Of a stretch of 64,000 nucleotides of DNA, positions 22,408 through 31,483 are shown piece after piece. Below the pieces are notes generated by a model. That model saw only the letters and a list, made by a program, of their open reading frames with translations. It had not been told where the DNA came from and searched no databases. The translations under genes and the position numbers were made by a program. The stretch is taken from positions 186,001 through 250,000 of the forward strand of contig JADJOY010000003.1 in NCBI GenBank assembly GCA_016713535.1. Reading direction: 5' to 3'. Numbering within the stretch: the stretch's first letter is position 1; each line of letters starts with the position of its first letter. The DNA comes from Deltaproteobacteria bacterium. Lineage in GTDB: Bacteria; JADJOY01.

Positions 22408-23894
22408 GTGACCGCCATACTCACGAATCTCGACAGCCTGAGTGCCTTCGCGCCCGCGGCGGTGCTCGCGCTGACGTCGATCGTGGTGCTCGTCGTGCAT
22501 CTGACAGTCCGTGGCCGGCGCGCGCCGATCGTCGCTGCGCTGGTTGGCACGATCCTTTCGTTGGCTTTCCTGCTGCGAGAGCGACGGCGGTCGAGTCGTC
22601 GCTCTTCGAAGGAATGGTGGCGGATGACGGGTTTGCTCGGTTCTTCCAAGTGATGGTGCTGCTCGCGACGTTGGTGGCATTGCCGCTGTCCGCCGAGTCG
22701 GTCGAAATCCCGGAAGAGGATCGCCCGGAGCTTTTCGCGTTGCTGCTTGCTGCGAGCTTCGGCGCGATGCTACTCGTGGCGTCCACCGACTTGGTCATGC
22801 TCTACCTGTCGTTCGAGTTCGTCTCGATCCTGTCTTACGTGCTCGCGTGCTACCGACGTGGCAGCCGCTCGAGTGCGGAGGCTGGTCTCGAGTACGTGAT
22901 CTACGGGGGGGTGGCCTCTGGGTTGATGGTTTACGGCTTCAGCCTGCTTTGCGGACTTGGCGGATTGACGTGCATCGCAGCGTGCAGTCGGCCCCCTGCG
23001 GCGCCGGGCGATGGCTTCGCGCCCGCGGCGATGGTTGGCTGTGCTCTCGCGCTGGTCGGGTTCGGCTACAAAGTCGCAAGTGCCCCATTTCACATGTGGG
23101 CGCCGGATGTGTACGAAGGCGCACCGACACCCGTGACGGCCTATTTCTCGGTTGTGCCCAAGGCGGCGGGCTTCGCCGCGCTCGTACGATTCCTGTTTGG
23201 CGGTTTCACCGTGCAGGACGGTCCATCGTGGCGCGTCTTCGCTCACGTGGACTGGGTTCCCCTTCTCGAGGTGATGTGCGTGCTGACCATGACCGTAGGC
23301 AACTTGGCGGCCATGGCTCAGCGCAAAGTCAAGCGAATGCTTGCCTATTCGGGCGTGGCGCATGCCGGTTACGTGCTGATCGGTGTCGTCGTGCTGACCT
23401 CGCGAGGTCTTGAAGCAACGCTCGTCTATCTATTCGTGTACTCCTTCATGAACCTAGGCGCATTCGCCGTGGTCGCGATGGTCGTCAATCGCACCGGCAG
23501 TGATGACCTCGAGGCCTTCAAGGGATTGTTCTGGCGTGGGAGGCAGGGCGCATTCGTGGCGGTCCTCGCAACGGCGTTCTTCTTTGCGCTGGTCGGTGCG
23601 CCGCCGACGGCCGGATTCACCGGGAAGCTGCTTCTCTTCAGTGCAGCGGTCGAGCACCACAGCTACGGCATCGTCGTGGCAGCTCTCTTGAACACGCTGA
23701 TTTCCGTCTATTACTACTTCAAGGTTTTTCAGGCGATGTTTCTGACGTCCCCCTCTACCCCAGAAAAGCTCACTTGGTCCGGCTGGGCGCTGGCGCTGTT
23801 GCTCGTGCTCGCGTTACCAACGATCGGGTTTGGCGTGCGCTCGGAGTCGCTCATCGCGATCGCTCGTGCTTCGCTACACCTGGTGGGAGTTTGA
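22408..23894 (+). CDS. nuoN: NADH-quinone oxidoreductase subunit N (frameshifted)
   Basis: Third antiporter-like subunit, closest to the peripheral arm, about 495 aa. The first 55 residues (one to two helices) are in one frame. From about 22576-22590 the reading continues in another: ESSLFEGMVADDGFARFFQV, then YLSFEFVSILSYVLACYRRG, KVASAPFHMWAPDVYEGAPT and RKVKRMLAYSGVAHAGYVLI. One missing base in the CTGCTGCGAGAGCGACGG region explains the switch. It is the last gene of the nuo cluster, and no terminator was seen after it. Confidence 0.93.
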
Positions 23895-23920
23895 GGGACC
23901 CCTCGGAGCAGGAGAGCAAC

Positions 23921-24309
23921 GTGGCGAAGGATGGAGAACGCACCTTGACGGGGCTCGCGCGACGGGTCGAGGTCTTCCTCGATCTGGTGATCTTCAACGA
24001 ACTCCGCAGGAGTGCGGTCGCAGAGGACACCACCGTCAGCAAGATCCTCACGCAGATCGTGGTCGAGCATTTCCGGGAGCGAGGCGTACCGCGTCGCGCA
24101 GCCGAGCCGCCGCGATCCGGTCCGCGATCGGGGGCGGGGGCTCGCAGCGGGATCAAGCCCAGTCGCAGGGATCGGCCGGTTCGACGCCGCCGAGCGGAGC
24201 CGCAGGCGACCAGCCGAGTTCGAAGCGCCGCCGTCGCCGTCGACGAGGTGGGCGAGGGCCGAAGCCTGACGGCACCGCGAGCGATGGCGGCGGAGAGTCC
24301 TCGAGCTGA
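23921..24309 (+). CDS. Small ribbon-helix-helix-like protein with Arg/Gly-rich tail (probably frameshifted)
   Basis: From a GTG at 23921, after GGAGCAGGAGAG, the frame gives RRVEVFLDLVIFNELRRSA and then VSKILTQIVVEHFRERGV. This is a pattern of one strand and two helices like short RHH DNA-binding proteins. After about residue 66 the reading becomes an Arg/Ala mixture. A shift into the next frame near 24115-24150 instead gives a Gly/Ser/Gln-rich linker and a strongly basic SSKRRRRRRRGGRGPKPDG tail ending at 24309. Such basic tails occur on small nucleic-acid-binding proteins. The fold is an inference from pattern only, and no name can be given. It follows nuoN by 26 bases. Confidence 0.45.
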
Positions 24310-24584
24310 GCGGCAGGTTCTCGACGCACCTGTCAGGGCGGCACAAGCAGTAGCTCAGTCGCTCGGATCACTGACGGTTGGCACGACAGTTTCGTTTGGC
24401 GCTCGTGCCTCGCGGTCACCACGTGTGCCCAGATCGAGCTGCGTACAGGGCGCGCTTGACGGCGTCACGCAGGATCGCAGCGTCAATCTGTTGACCGCCC
24501 TGGTGCGCCAGGAGTATCGTACGCGCGCAGTCGGGACCTTGAATGTGCGGCGTCGCGACCGACGAGCGCCGCGCGGGGGGATTC

Positions 24585-26033
24585 GTGCAAACGCGGCTCT
24601 TGGTGGTGGATGACGAGCCTCACATCCTGGAGAGTTTCCGGGTCTTCTTTGCGCGGGAGTGATTCGACGTCGAAGCCGTGCCAGATGGCGAGACTGGGCT
24701 GGATCGCTTGCCGGGCTCGCCGCGCTACGACGTTGTGCTCGTCGACCTGAATCTCCCAGACCTCGGCGAGTTGGGCGGGATCGACTTCGTACGCAAGGCC
24801 AAAGAGGCGACGCCTTCCTTGCCATGCATCGTGATGACGGCCTTCGGCTCGATCCCGAGTGCCATCGAGGCTACCCGAGCGGGCGCGTTCCATTACGTGA
24901 CGAAGCCCTTCAAGCTCGACGACGTGAAGGTGATCGTCGAGCGCGCCGTCCAGTTCGGGCGTTTGCAGGAAGAGAATGACGAGCTGAAAGCTCAACTGAA
25001 AGCCAAATATCGATTCGAGAACATCGTCGGGAATTCGGAGCCGATGTGCGACGTGTACCGGATCATCGAGCGGGTCGCGCGCACCGAGTCGACGGTCCTG
25101 ATCCTCGGCGAGAGTGGTACCGGCAAGGAGCTCGTGGCCAAGGCGATCCACTACAACTCGCCACGTCGGCACCGTCCCTTGGTCGCGGTGAACTGCGGCG
25201 CGATCCCGGAGAGCCTGCTCGAGAGCGAGTTGTTCGGTCACCTGCGTGGTTCGTTCACGGGCGCGATCGCGAACAAGCAGGGCCGCTTCAGCGCGGCGGA
25301 CGGCGGGACCATCTTCCTCGACGAGATCGGCGAGATGAGCCCGAACCTGCAGGTGAAGTTACTTCGCGTCCTCGAGGAGCACGCGTTCGAGCCGGTCGGT
25401 GGGGTCAAGCCCGTGAAGGTCGACGTGAGAGTCGTCGCCGCAACGAACGTTAACATGGAGGAGGCGGTCCGCACGCGCGCCATTCGCGAAGATCTCTACT
25501 ACCGCCTCAACGTGATCCGGATCGATCTGCCGGCGCTCCGTGAGCGCCGTGACGACATACCACTTCTGTTGCAGCACTTCGTCGAGCGGTTCCACCGCTC
25601 GCCGGGGCCGGTGCCGACGCTCGAGCAGTTCTTCACCCCCGAGGCGCTCGAAACCCTCTTGACCTACCAGTGGCCGGGAAACGTGCGAGAGTTGCAGAAC
25701 CTGATCGAGCGACTGACGATCCTGAAGAGTGACGGACGGATCCAGCGGTCCGACCTGCCCGAGCGCGTGGTCAACGGCAATCCCGTCACTCGAGACGGCT
25801 GGGCCCCCGCCACGGAGATCCCCCCCGAGGGGATCTCACTCAAGGACGAAGTGAACGCATTCGAGGATCGGCTCAACAAGCGCGCGCTCGAGATGGCGCA
25901 CGGCAACAAGAACCGAGCGGCGGAGCTCTTGCGAATGAACCGGACCACGCTCATCGAAAAGATGAAGCGCAAGCGCCTCGGCCCGCTCAACCGTCGCGGC
26001 GAGGGTGACACCGGGTTCGCCGAGCCGGGCTGA
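24585..26033 (+). CDS. NtrC-family sigma-54 response regulator with in-frame TGA
   Basis: A receiver domain opens at a GTG (24585, after GGGGGG) with QTRLLVVDDEPHIL; the phospho-acceptor is D53 in VLVDLNLPD. A sigma-54 AAA+ domain follows with Walker A GESGTGKE, the sigma-54-contact loop as GSFTGA (not GAFTGA), and the later YRLNVIRIDLPALRERRDDI. A C-terminal Fis-type HTH reads NKNRAAELLRMNRTTLIEKM. Codon 26 is TGA (24660-24662) in ARE-stop-FDVE, where relatives have glycine. Restart at GTG 24678 would remove the acidic pocket. It is either a base-call error (GGA to TGA) or a truncated allele. The histidine kinase gene downstream is the likely partner. Confidence 0.85.
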
Positions 26034-26061
26034 TTCGCGATTCTCGAACTCCCGAGAGCCC

Positions 26062-27288
26062 ATGCCCCGTCGTCCGCCACCCACAGCCGCGACCTCCGAG
26101 ACCGCCCGGAGCAGCGTGGAACGCCGGCCCACGATGTCGGCGCGCCTCCACGCGGCGGAAGCAAGGCTGGCCGAGGTCGACCGAATCAAGAGCGAGCTCG
26201 AGCTCGCGAATACCCGCCTGCGCCAGGCCGACAGGCTGAAGACCGAGTTTCTCGCGAGCGTGAGCCACGAGCTCCGTACGCCGCTGACGTCGATCCGTTC
26301 TTTTGCCGAGATCCTGGGGCGTTACGACGATCAGGATCCAGACGAACGGCGCCGCTACGTTTCGATCATCACGGCGGAAACCGACCGCCTCTCCCACCTG
26401 ATCGACGATCTCCTCGATCTCACCAAGATCGAGGCGGGGCGCGCGGATTGGAGCATGCGCCTGATCGACGTCGGACCGATCCTCTCGGCGAGCCTGGATC
26501 TCCTCCGCCCGCTAGCAAGGGAACGTGGCATCGACCTCGCGCTCGAGATCGGCGGTCCACTCGCGGCAGTGCTCGGAGACTCGGATCGACTCAAGCAGGT
26601 CTTCACCAACCTCCTCTCCAACGCGGTGAAATTCACCGACCGCGGAGGCCGGGTACTGGTCACGGCCTCGGGAGCCGACGACGGCGATACGCTCGAGATC
26701 AGGGTGACCGACTCGGGAATCGGAATCGCGGAGGATCAACGCGAGCTGATCTTCGACAAGTTCGTGCAGATCAAGCACCCCAGGCGCAGTGCCGGCGGCA
26801 CCGGGCTCGGCCTCCCGATCGTGAGGGAGATCGTCGAGGCCCATGGGGGTAGGGTGGCAGTCACCAGCCAGCCTGGCGCAGGCTCGACGTTCGTGGTTAC
26901 GCTGCCAATCGCCACAGGAAAGAGTCACTTTCAGGCCTACCTGGACTGGCGGGTTGGGTACTCGGAACGGCGAGGCGAGCCATTTACGCTGGTCTTGATT
27001 GCTGCAGAGCCGGGGCAACCGCACGGCTCGCGCACGTCAGGATCCATGCGTGATCGAGTTCACCCGATGGTGCGCTCCTCCGACGCGGTCTTGGACCACG
27101 ATCGGGCAGGGTGGGTGGCCGTCTTCGCGCCGGTACGTCGCTCGGAAGCCACGGCGCTGCTGTCGCGGATTCGCGAACACCTCGCGAGTGAGATCGGAAC
27201 CAGACTTGTCACCGTGGCGTTTCCCGAGGAGGCTCGCACCGCGGTCGAACTTACGGTTGCCCTCGACGCGGCGATACCAGCGGCCTGA
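26062..27288 (+). CDS. Soluble histidine kinase with degenerate GGDEF-like C-terminus
   Basis: About 408 aa. It has no transmembrane segment, so it is probably cytoplasmic. A coiled coil (residues about 25-65) leads into the H-box SVSHELRTPLTSIRSF with the phospho-histidine near residue 70. Next come the N-box (VFTNLLSNAVKFTD), G1 (DSGIGIAED), the F-box and G2 (GGTGLGLPIVREIVEAHGG). After residue 290 a further domain of about 115 aa has the layout of a GGDEF cyclase but no GGDEF or metal residues; around its active site it reads DHDRAGWVAVFAP. It starts 28 bases after the NtrC-type regulator, suggesting a two-component pair. The input signal is unknown. Confidence 0.88.
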   Translation: MPRRPPPTAATSETARSSVERRPTMSARLHAAEARLAEVDRIKSELELANTRLRQADRLKTEFLASVSHELRTPLTSIRSFAEILGRYDDQDPDERRRYVSIITAETDRLSHLIDDLLDLTKIEAGRADWSMRLIDVGPILSASLDLLRPLARERGIDLALEIGGPLAAVLGDSDRLKQVFTNLLSNAVKFTDRGGRVLVTASGADDGDTLEIRVTDSGIGIAEDQRELIFDKFVQIKHPRRSAGGTGLGLPIVREIVEAHGGRVAVTSQPGAGSTFVVTLPIATGKSHFQAYLDWRVGYSERRGEPFTLVLIAAEPGQPHGSRTSGSMRDRVHPMVRSSDAVLDHDRAGWVAVFAPVRRSEATALLSRIREHLASEIGTRLVTVAFPEEARTAVELTVALDAAIPAA

Positions 27289-27358
27289 GCACAAGCCGCG
27301 TGAGCGAGTCGCACCGAGCGTGGAGATCCTCGGCATCGTCACGGCGGCTAGTCCGAAT

Positions 27359-28630
27359 GTGAGAGTGTGGGTGGCATCGCGCCGACCGCTGGTGGCGGAG
27401 GGCGAAGTCGGGCTCGAGGCGAGGGGAGCGAGGAACTTTCGCGCCCGGCTCGCGATCATCCTCGTGGCCGTCGGCTGTGCACTTGCGCTGCCCGCCGGCG
27501 TAGCTCGTGCGGAAGGTACTTCAGATTTCAAGCTCTTCCCGGTCCCGTTCGTCTCGACGGACCCGAACGCCGGCGTCACCTACGGACTGATCCTGGCTTT
27601 CCTGGAGACGCGAGATGCCCGGACCCGGAGCATCACAGCACCTTCGGTTTCCTACAGCGACATCTTCGGGGTGACCGGTACGTTCCGGCACTTCTACTAC
27701 CCGCAAGGCGACGAGAAGATCACGACGTACGCGTCGTATGGCACCGGTAGCGAGCAAGCGTACTACCTCGAATACAAGAACCCGAGCGTCCTGAACCGCA
27801 CCTACAGCCTTGAGGGGCAGGCTGGGTACAGGCGTTTGATCACCCAACGCTTCTTCGGGATCGGACCTGGTTCTACCAGCGACGACGAGACGGCCTACAC
27901 GCGCGAAGAGGTGGGCGGCACGGCTGGAGTCGGTGTGTACCTGGCCGACGATCTACGGGCGGTCTTGCAGGGCCGACTCCGCAAAGTGTACGTGCTCTCG
28001 AGCCCGCTCGATCTGCCAGCTCCCGAAGATCTGTTCCCCGAGACACCCGGGTTGGACGGTGACCTGGTCGGCGGCACCAAGCTCTCACTCATCTGGGATA
28101 GCCGCGATTCGATCGACATCCCGAGCGGGGGGCTCTACGGGATCGCCGGCCTCGAGATCGGCTCGCGCAACCTCGTCGGCGACGTGTCGTTCCAGCGTTT
28201 CGAGCTCGAAGGTCGTGCCTTCTTGTCCGGGGCTTCCCATCGCTACGTAACGGCGGTACGCGTGCTCGGACAGTACGTGGTCGGCAGCGATATCCCTTTC
28301 TTCGAGCTGTCGCGGCTAGGCGGATCGAGTGAGCTGAGGGGGTTCGGCGAAGATCGGTTCGCCGACCACGGCAAGATCTTGCTGCAACTCGAGGAGCGGA
28401 TCCGCTTCTACGACCTCACGCTCTTCGATGTCTTCACGCAGCTCGAGGTCGCGCCGTTCCTGGATGTCGGTAAGGTCTTCGACACCCACGATCCGTTCTG
28501 GGCGGAGATGCGTCCCGTGGGGGGCGTCGGCATTCGGTTGCTCGTACCGCCGAACGTCGTTGCGGCCGTCGACATCGGCTACGGAAGCGATGGCTCCGCG
28601 ATCTTCGCCAACCTCGGGTATCCGTTCTGA
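27359..28630 (+). CDS. Outer-membrane beta-barrel protein (BamA/surface antigen D15-like)
   Basis: A signal peptide (RLAIILVAVGCALALPAGVARA) precedes a mature domain rich in alternating strands. Features include FLETRDARTRS, LSLIWDSRDSIDIPSGG, then RYVTAVRVLGQYVVGSDIPF and ELSRLGGSSELRGF, typical of the Omp85/D15 barrel. The protein ends in Phe (ANLGYPF), the outer-membrane insertion signature. There are no POTRA repeats (about 420 aa in all), so it is a stand-alone barrel rather than BamA itself. The start is one of the closely spaced GTG codons at 27359, 27365 or 27371. Substrate or partner unknown. Confidence 0.82.
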   Translation: MRVWVASRRPLVAEGEVGLEARGARNFRARLAIILVAVGCALALPAGVARAEGTSDFKLFPVPFVSTDPNAGVTYGLILAFLETRDARTRSITAPSVSYSDIFGVTGTFRHFYYPQGDEKITTYASYGTGSEQAYYLEYKNPSVLNRTYSLEGQAGYRRLITQRFFGIGPGSTSDDETAYTREEVGGTAGVGVYLADDLRAVLQGRLRKVYVLSSPLDLPAPEDLFPETPGLDGDLVGGTKLSLIWDSRDSIDIPSGGLYGIAGLEIGSRNLVGDVSFQRFELEGRAFLSGASHRYVTAVRVLGQYVVGSDIPFFELSRLGGSSELRGFGEDRFADHGKILLQLEERIRFYDLTLFDVFTQLEVAPFLDVGKVFDTHDPFWAEMRPVGGVGIRLLVPPNVVAAVDIGYGSDGSAIFANLGYPF

Positions 28631-28635
28631 CCGGA

Positions 28636-28959
28636 GTGGCTACCGTGACATCGAATGAAGGTGAGGTGAGCGCATGGGCGCTTGCGCCGGACCGACGGGC
28701 GCGCGTGCTGGTATCCGGCCGCGTTCAGGGGGTGTGGTTCCGGGGGGCTACCGCGGACCAAGCCGAGCGACTCGGCGTCGCCGGCTGGGTGAGAAACCTC
28801 TCTGATGGGCGTGTCGAGGCGACCTTCGAGGGGCGGGCCGCCGACGTCGAGACGGCGATCGAGTGGTGTCGGAGTGGGCCGCCAACGGCCCGGGTCGACG
28901 CCGTCTCGGTGGAGTGGCAGTCGCCGATCGGCGAGGTCGGATTCCGCGTTCGTTACTAA
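28636..28959 (+). CDS. acyP: Acylphosphatase
   Basis: Hydrolyses acyl phosphates; small cytoplasmic enzyme of 107 aa. The signature GRVQGVWFRGATADQAERLG carries the catalytic arginine, and GWVRNLSDGRVEATFEG carries the catalytic asparagine. The N-terminus is about 15 residues longer than usual, so the true start may lie a little downstream of the GTG at 28636. Its stop overlaps the 3' end of the oppositely oriented rsmI by four bases. Confidence 0.94.
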   Translation: MATVTSNEGEVSAWALAPDRRARVLVSGRVQGVWFRGATADQAERLGVAGWVRNLSDGRVEATFEGRAADVETAIEWCRSGPPTARVDAVSVEWQSPIGEVGFRVRY

Positions 28960-29885
28960 CGGTCCGATTCGTCGGGAGCGTGCCGTGACTGGGCAGCCAC
29001 CGCCGCTCGATACGCGTCTCGCCGGTCGCAGCCGAGTCGACGAGCCGCTTCCTTGGCTGCCTGGGAAGGGGACATCCCGCGGCTCAGGAGTTCCTCGATG
29101 ATCCCGGCGAGCGAATCGACCACGAGCGCCGTGTCCTGCGTAGGCGCCCTGGCGCCGGGCTCGGCGCCCTCGAGCAGCAGTGTGATTTCGCCACGGATCC
29201 GTTCCGGCAAGTGATCGATGAGGTGCTGGAGGGGGCCGGCCTGAATCTCCTCGTGGATCTTGGTGAGCTCGCGCGCGATAACCGCGTGACGGCCGCCTCC
29301 ACATGCGCTCTGGAGATCCGCGAGCGTCCGTCCAAGGCGATGAGGAGCCTCGAAGAGCACGACGGTCCTTGGTGAGCGAGCGACCTCGGTGAGGGCGTTC
29401 CGGCGCTGGGCACCATGTGGTGGGAGGAAGCCTAGGAAGAGGAAGCCCGCACCGCCGAGGCCGGCGCCAGCGAGAGCCGTCGCGACCGCGCTCGCGCCTG
29501 GAATCGGGACGACTCGAAAGCCGGCATCTCGAGCCGCGCGTACGATACGCGAGCCTGGATCGGACACGACCGGGGTTCCCGCATCAGTGACGACGGCGGC
29601 GTCTCGACCCGCGGCGAGGTGGTCGACAACCGTCGCGATCCGCTCGGCTTCTCTTGGCGCAGGCATGCTCAACAGCCGGGCTCGAAAACCACCCGTGCCG
29701 CCAAGACTCCTGAGCCGACGGGTATCCTCGGCAGCGATCAGGCTAACGCTGTGGAGAGCGAGTCGCGCTCGTGGTGTGAGGTCGCCGAGGTTGCCGATCG
29801 GAGTTGCAACGACATAGAGCACGCCGCCGGAATGCGGGCTCATCGACGTCTCGAGCGAGCGATCAGAGCGCTTCGCCCGTGCCAT
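28956..29885 (-). CDS. rsmI: 16S rRNA (cytidine-1402 2'-O) methyltransferase
   Basis: Ribosome-modifying tetrapyrrole-methylase-fold enzyme, 309 aa. Motifs: LYVVATPIGNLGDLTPRA, SLIAAEDTRRLRSL, AAVVTDAGTPVVSDPG, VPIPGASAVATALAGAG, FLGFLPPHGAQRR and ARELTKIHEEI. The C-terminal helix-turn part GMSPSQAAKEAARRLG is also typical. Last gene of the minus-strand rpsP/ffh cluster; it overlaps yraN at its start and acyP at its end. Confidence 0.95.
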   Translation of the reverse strand: MARAKRSDRSLETSMSPHSGGVLYVVATPIGNLGDLTPRARLALHSVSLIAAEDTRRLRSLGGTGGFRARLLSMPAPREAERIATVVDHLAAGRDAAVVTDAGTPVVSDPGSRIVRAARDAGFRVVPIPGASAVATALAGAGLGGAGFLFLGFLPPHGAQRRNALTEVARSPRTVVLFEAPHRLGRTLADLQSACGGGRHAVIARELTKIHEEIQAGPLQHLIDHLPERIRGEITLLLEGAEPGARAPTQDTALVVDSLAGIIEELLSRGMSPSQAAKEAARRLGCDRRDAYRAAVAAQSRHAPDESDR

Positions 29886-30264
29886 CGAAGGCTCCTCGAA
29901 TGTGACGGAGGCTGGGCTCCGGGCCGTCGAGCCGGACCGCGATCACGTCGAACCGGAACGACTGCTCAGTCCCACCGTGACGTTGGAGCCACGCGAGGCT
30001 CGTACGGATCACGGCGCAGCGTTTCGTCTCGCGGATGCTCTCTTCTGGTCGACCCGTGCGCGATCCGCGGAGAGTCCGGACCTCGACGAACACCCACATC
30101 GAGCCGTCGCGGCACACGATGTCCAGCTCGCCATGTCGACAGCGCCAGTTCCGATCGTGAATCGTCCAGCCTGCGCGTTCGACGTGACGGGCGGCCAGCT
30201 CCTCGCCGAGCCGCCCGACGTCACGCCTGCGCACGCAAGAACCGAGTGCCCCACTCTCGGGCAC
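29863..30264 (-). CDS. yraN: YraN/UPF0102 family endonuclease-like protein
   Basis: Restriction-endonuclease-fold family of unsettled function, 133 aa. The conserved pattern is complete: GRLGEELAARHVERAGW, DRNWRCRHGELDIVCRDG and VFVEVRTLRG, supplying the E...GE-D...EV(R/K) metal-site residues. The last conserved lysine is arginine here (EVRT). The GTG at 30264 lies 9 bases after the rplS stop. It overlaps the rsmI start by 23 bases, suggesting translational coupling. Confidence 0.9.
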   Translation of the reverse strand: MPESGALGSCVRRRDVGRLGEELAARHVERAGWTIHDRNWRCRHGELDIVCRDGSMWVFVEVRTLRGSRTGRPEESIRETKRCAVIRTSLAWLQRHGGTEQSFRFDVIAVRLDGPEPSLRHIRGAFDGTGEAL

Positions 30265-30273
30265 GAAGCCAAC

Positions 30274-30669
30274 TCACTCGGCGGGCTCCGCGGGCGCGGA
30301 CTCTTCCGTGCGAATGTCGTCGCGGCGTTCGCGAATGCGGCTCGCCTTCCCCTTGAGGTCGCGCAGGTAGTAGAGCTTGGCGCGGCGGACGTCGCCCTTC
30401 ATGACGGTCTCGATCGAAACGACGGACGGGGCGTGGAGGGGGAAAATCCGCTCGACCCCGACGCCGTACGACGTCTTCCGGACCGTGAAGGTCGTGCGTG
30501 CCCGATTCTTGCGAATCCTGATGACGGTCCCCTGGAAGACCTGGATCCTCTCCTTGTCGCCTTCGACGATCTTCGTGGCGACTTTGACCGTATCGCCCGG
30601 GGCGAAGTCGATCTGCCGGCTTCCCGGCTGTGCAGCGACCGCGTTCTCGAATTGCGCCAGTCTTTCCAT
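30274..30669 (-). CDS. rplS: 50S ribosomal protein L19
   Basis: Ribosomal protein at the 30S-50S interface, 131 aa. It shows [54 protein letters not shown] and [18 protein letters not shown]. The ATG at 30669 ([11 protein letters not shown]) was chosen over longer frames because GGAGGCACGAGCC lies directly before it and families start there. The acidic C-terminal tail ([11 protein letters not shown]) is slightly longer than average. Confidence 0.96.
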   Translation of the reverse strand: MERLAQFENAVAAQPGSRQIDFAPGDTVKVATKIVEGDKERIQVFQGTVIRIRKNRARTTFTVRKTSYGVGVERIFPLHAPSVVSIETVMKGDVRRAKLYYLRDLKGKASRIRERRDDIRTEESAPAEPAE

Positions 30670-30712
30670 GGCTCGTGCCTCCATCTTCCGTGGCTCGTGA
30701 TTCGGTTCGTTC

Positions 30713-31480
30713 TTAGGCACCGCCGCCCAAGTGCTCGTGGGTGCCGGCATTTCGGTGGACGGATGCGTCAAATATCGCGCGCTCCGATTCGGTCAGCTTC
30801 GCTCGGTCCAGTAGGTCGGGGCGGAGCGAGGCCGTCCGGCGCAGCGTGGCCTCGCGCCGCCAGGCTGCGATTCGGCCGTGGTCCCCCGACAGGAGTACGT
30901 CGGGCACACCGATGCCCTCGAAGTCGCGTGGTTGCGTGTATTGCGGATACTTGAGGAGTCCGTCGTAGAGGGAATCCGATCGAACCGACTCGTCGTTGCC
31001 CACGACGCCTGGCACGAATCGGCTGACCACATCGAGCAGAACGAGGGCGGGCAACTCGCCGCCGGTCAGTACGTAGTCGCCGATGGAAACCTCTTCGTCG
31101 ACGAAGTGCTCGCGGACGCGATCGTCGATCCCTTCGTAGCGCCCGCACACCAAGATGATCCGATCCTCGCCGGCTAGCCGCATGGCCGTTTCGTTCGTCA
31201 GTCTAGGTCCCTGAGGGCTGAGGAGCACCACGCGAGTGTGCCTGGCGCCGTCGGTTTCCAGCCGTCGGATCCATCGTACGATGGGGCCAGGCTTCATCAC
31301 CATTCCAGCGCCGCCGCCGAACGGGACGTCATCAACGGTCCGATGTTTCCCTTCGCCTTCGTCACGTATGTCGTGGATTTCGACCGATACGAGCCCGTCG
31401 CGAATACCCCGTCCAAGCACACCCTGATCCAGGTATGGCGGGAAGAGCCCGGGGAAGAGCGTCAGGACGTCGAATCGCAC
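30713..31480 (-). CDS. trmD: tRNA (guanine-37 N1) methyltransferase
   Basis: SPOUT methyltransferase that makes m1G37 and prevents +1 frameshifting, 255 aa. Conserved: [81 protein letters not shown] (trefoil-knot SAM site) and [21 protein letters not shown]. It follows rimM by three bases and precedes rplS, the standard order. Confidence 0.97.
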   Translation of the reverse strand: MRFDVLTLFPGLFPPYLDQGVLGRGIRDGLVSVEIHDIRDEGEGKHRTVDDVPFGGGAGMVMKPGPIVRWIRRLETDGARHTRVVLLSPQGPRLTNETAMRLAGEDRIILVCGRYEGIDDRVREHFVDEEVSIGDYVLTGGELPALVLLDVVSRFVPGVVGNDESVRSDSLYDGLLKYPQYTQPRDFEGIGVPDVLLSGDHGRIAAWRREATLRRTASLRPDLLDRAKLTESERAIFDASVHRNAGTHEHLGGGA

Positions 31481-31483
31481 GGC

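Noticed and set aside
24379-24394. Sigma-54-like site TGGCACGACAGTTTCG before the NtrC-type regulator
   Set aside because: The -24 half is perfect but the invariant GC of the -12 element is TC, so it is probably chance.
24660-24662. TGA as a selenocysteine codon
   Set aside because: Relatives have glycine here, the domain is not redox active, and no SECIS-like hairpin was seen just downstream.
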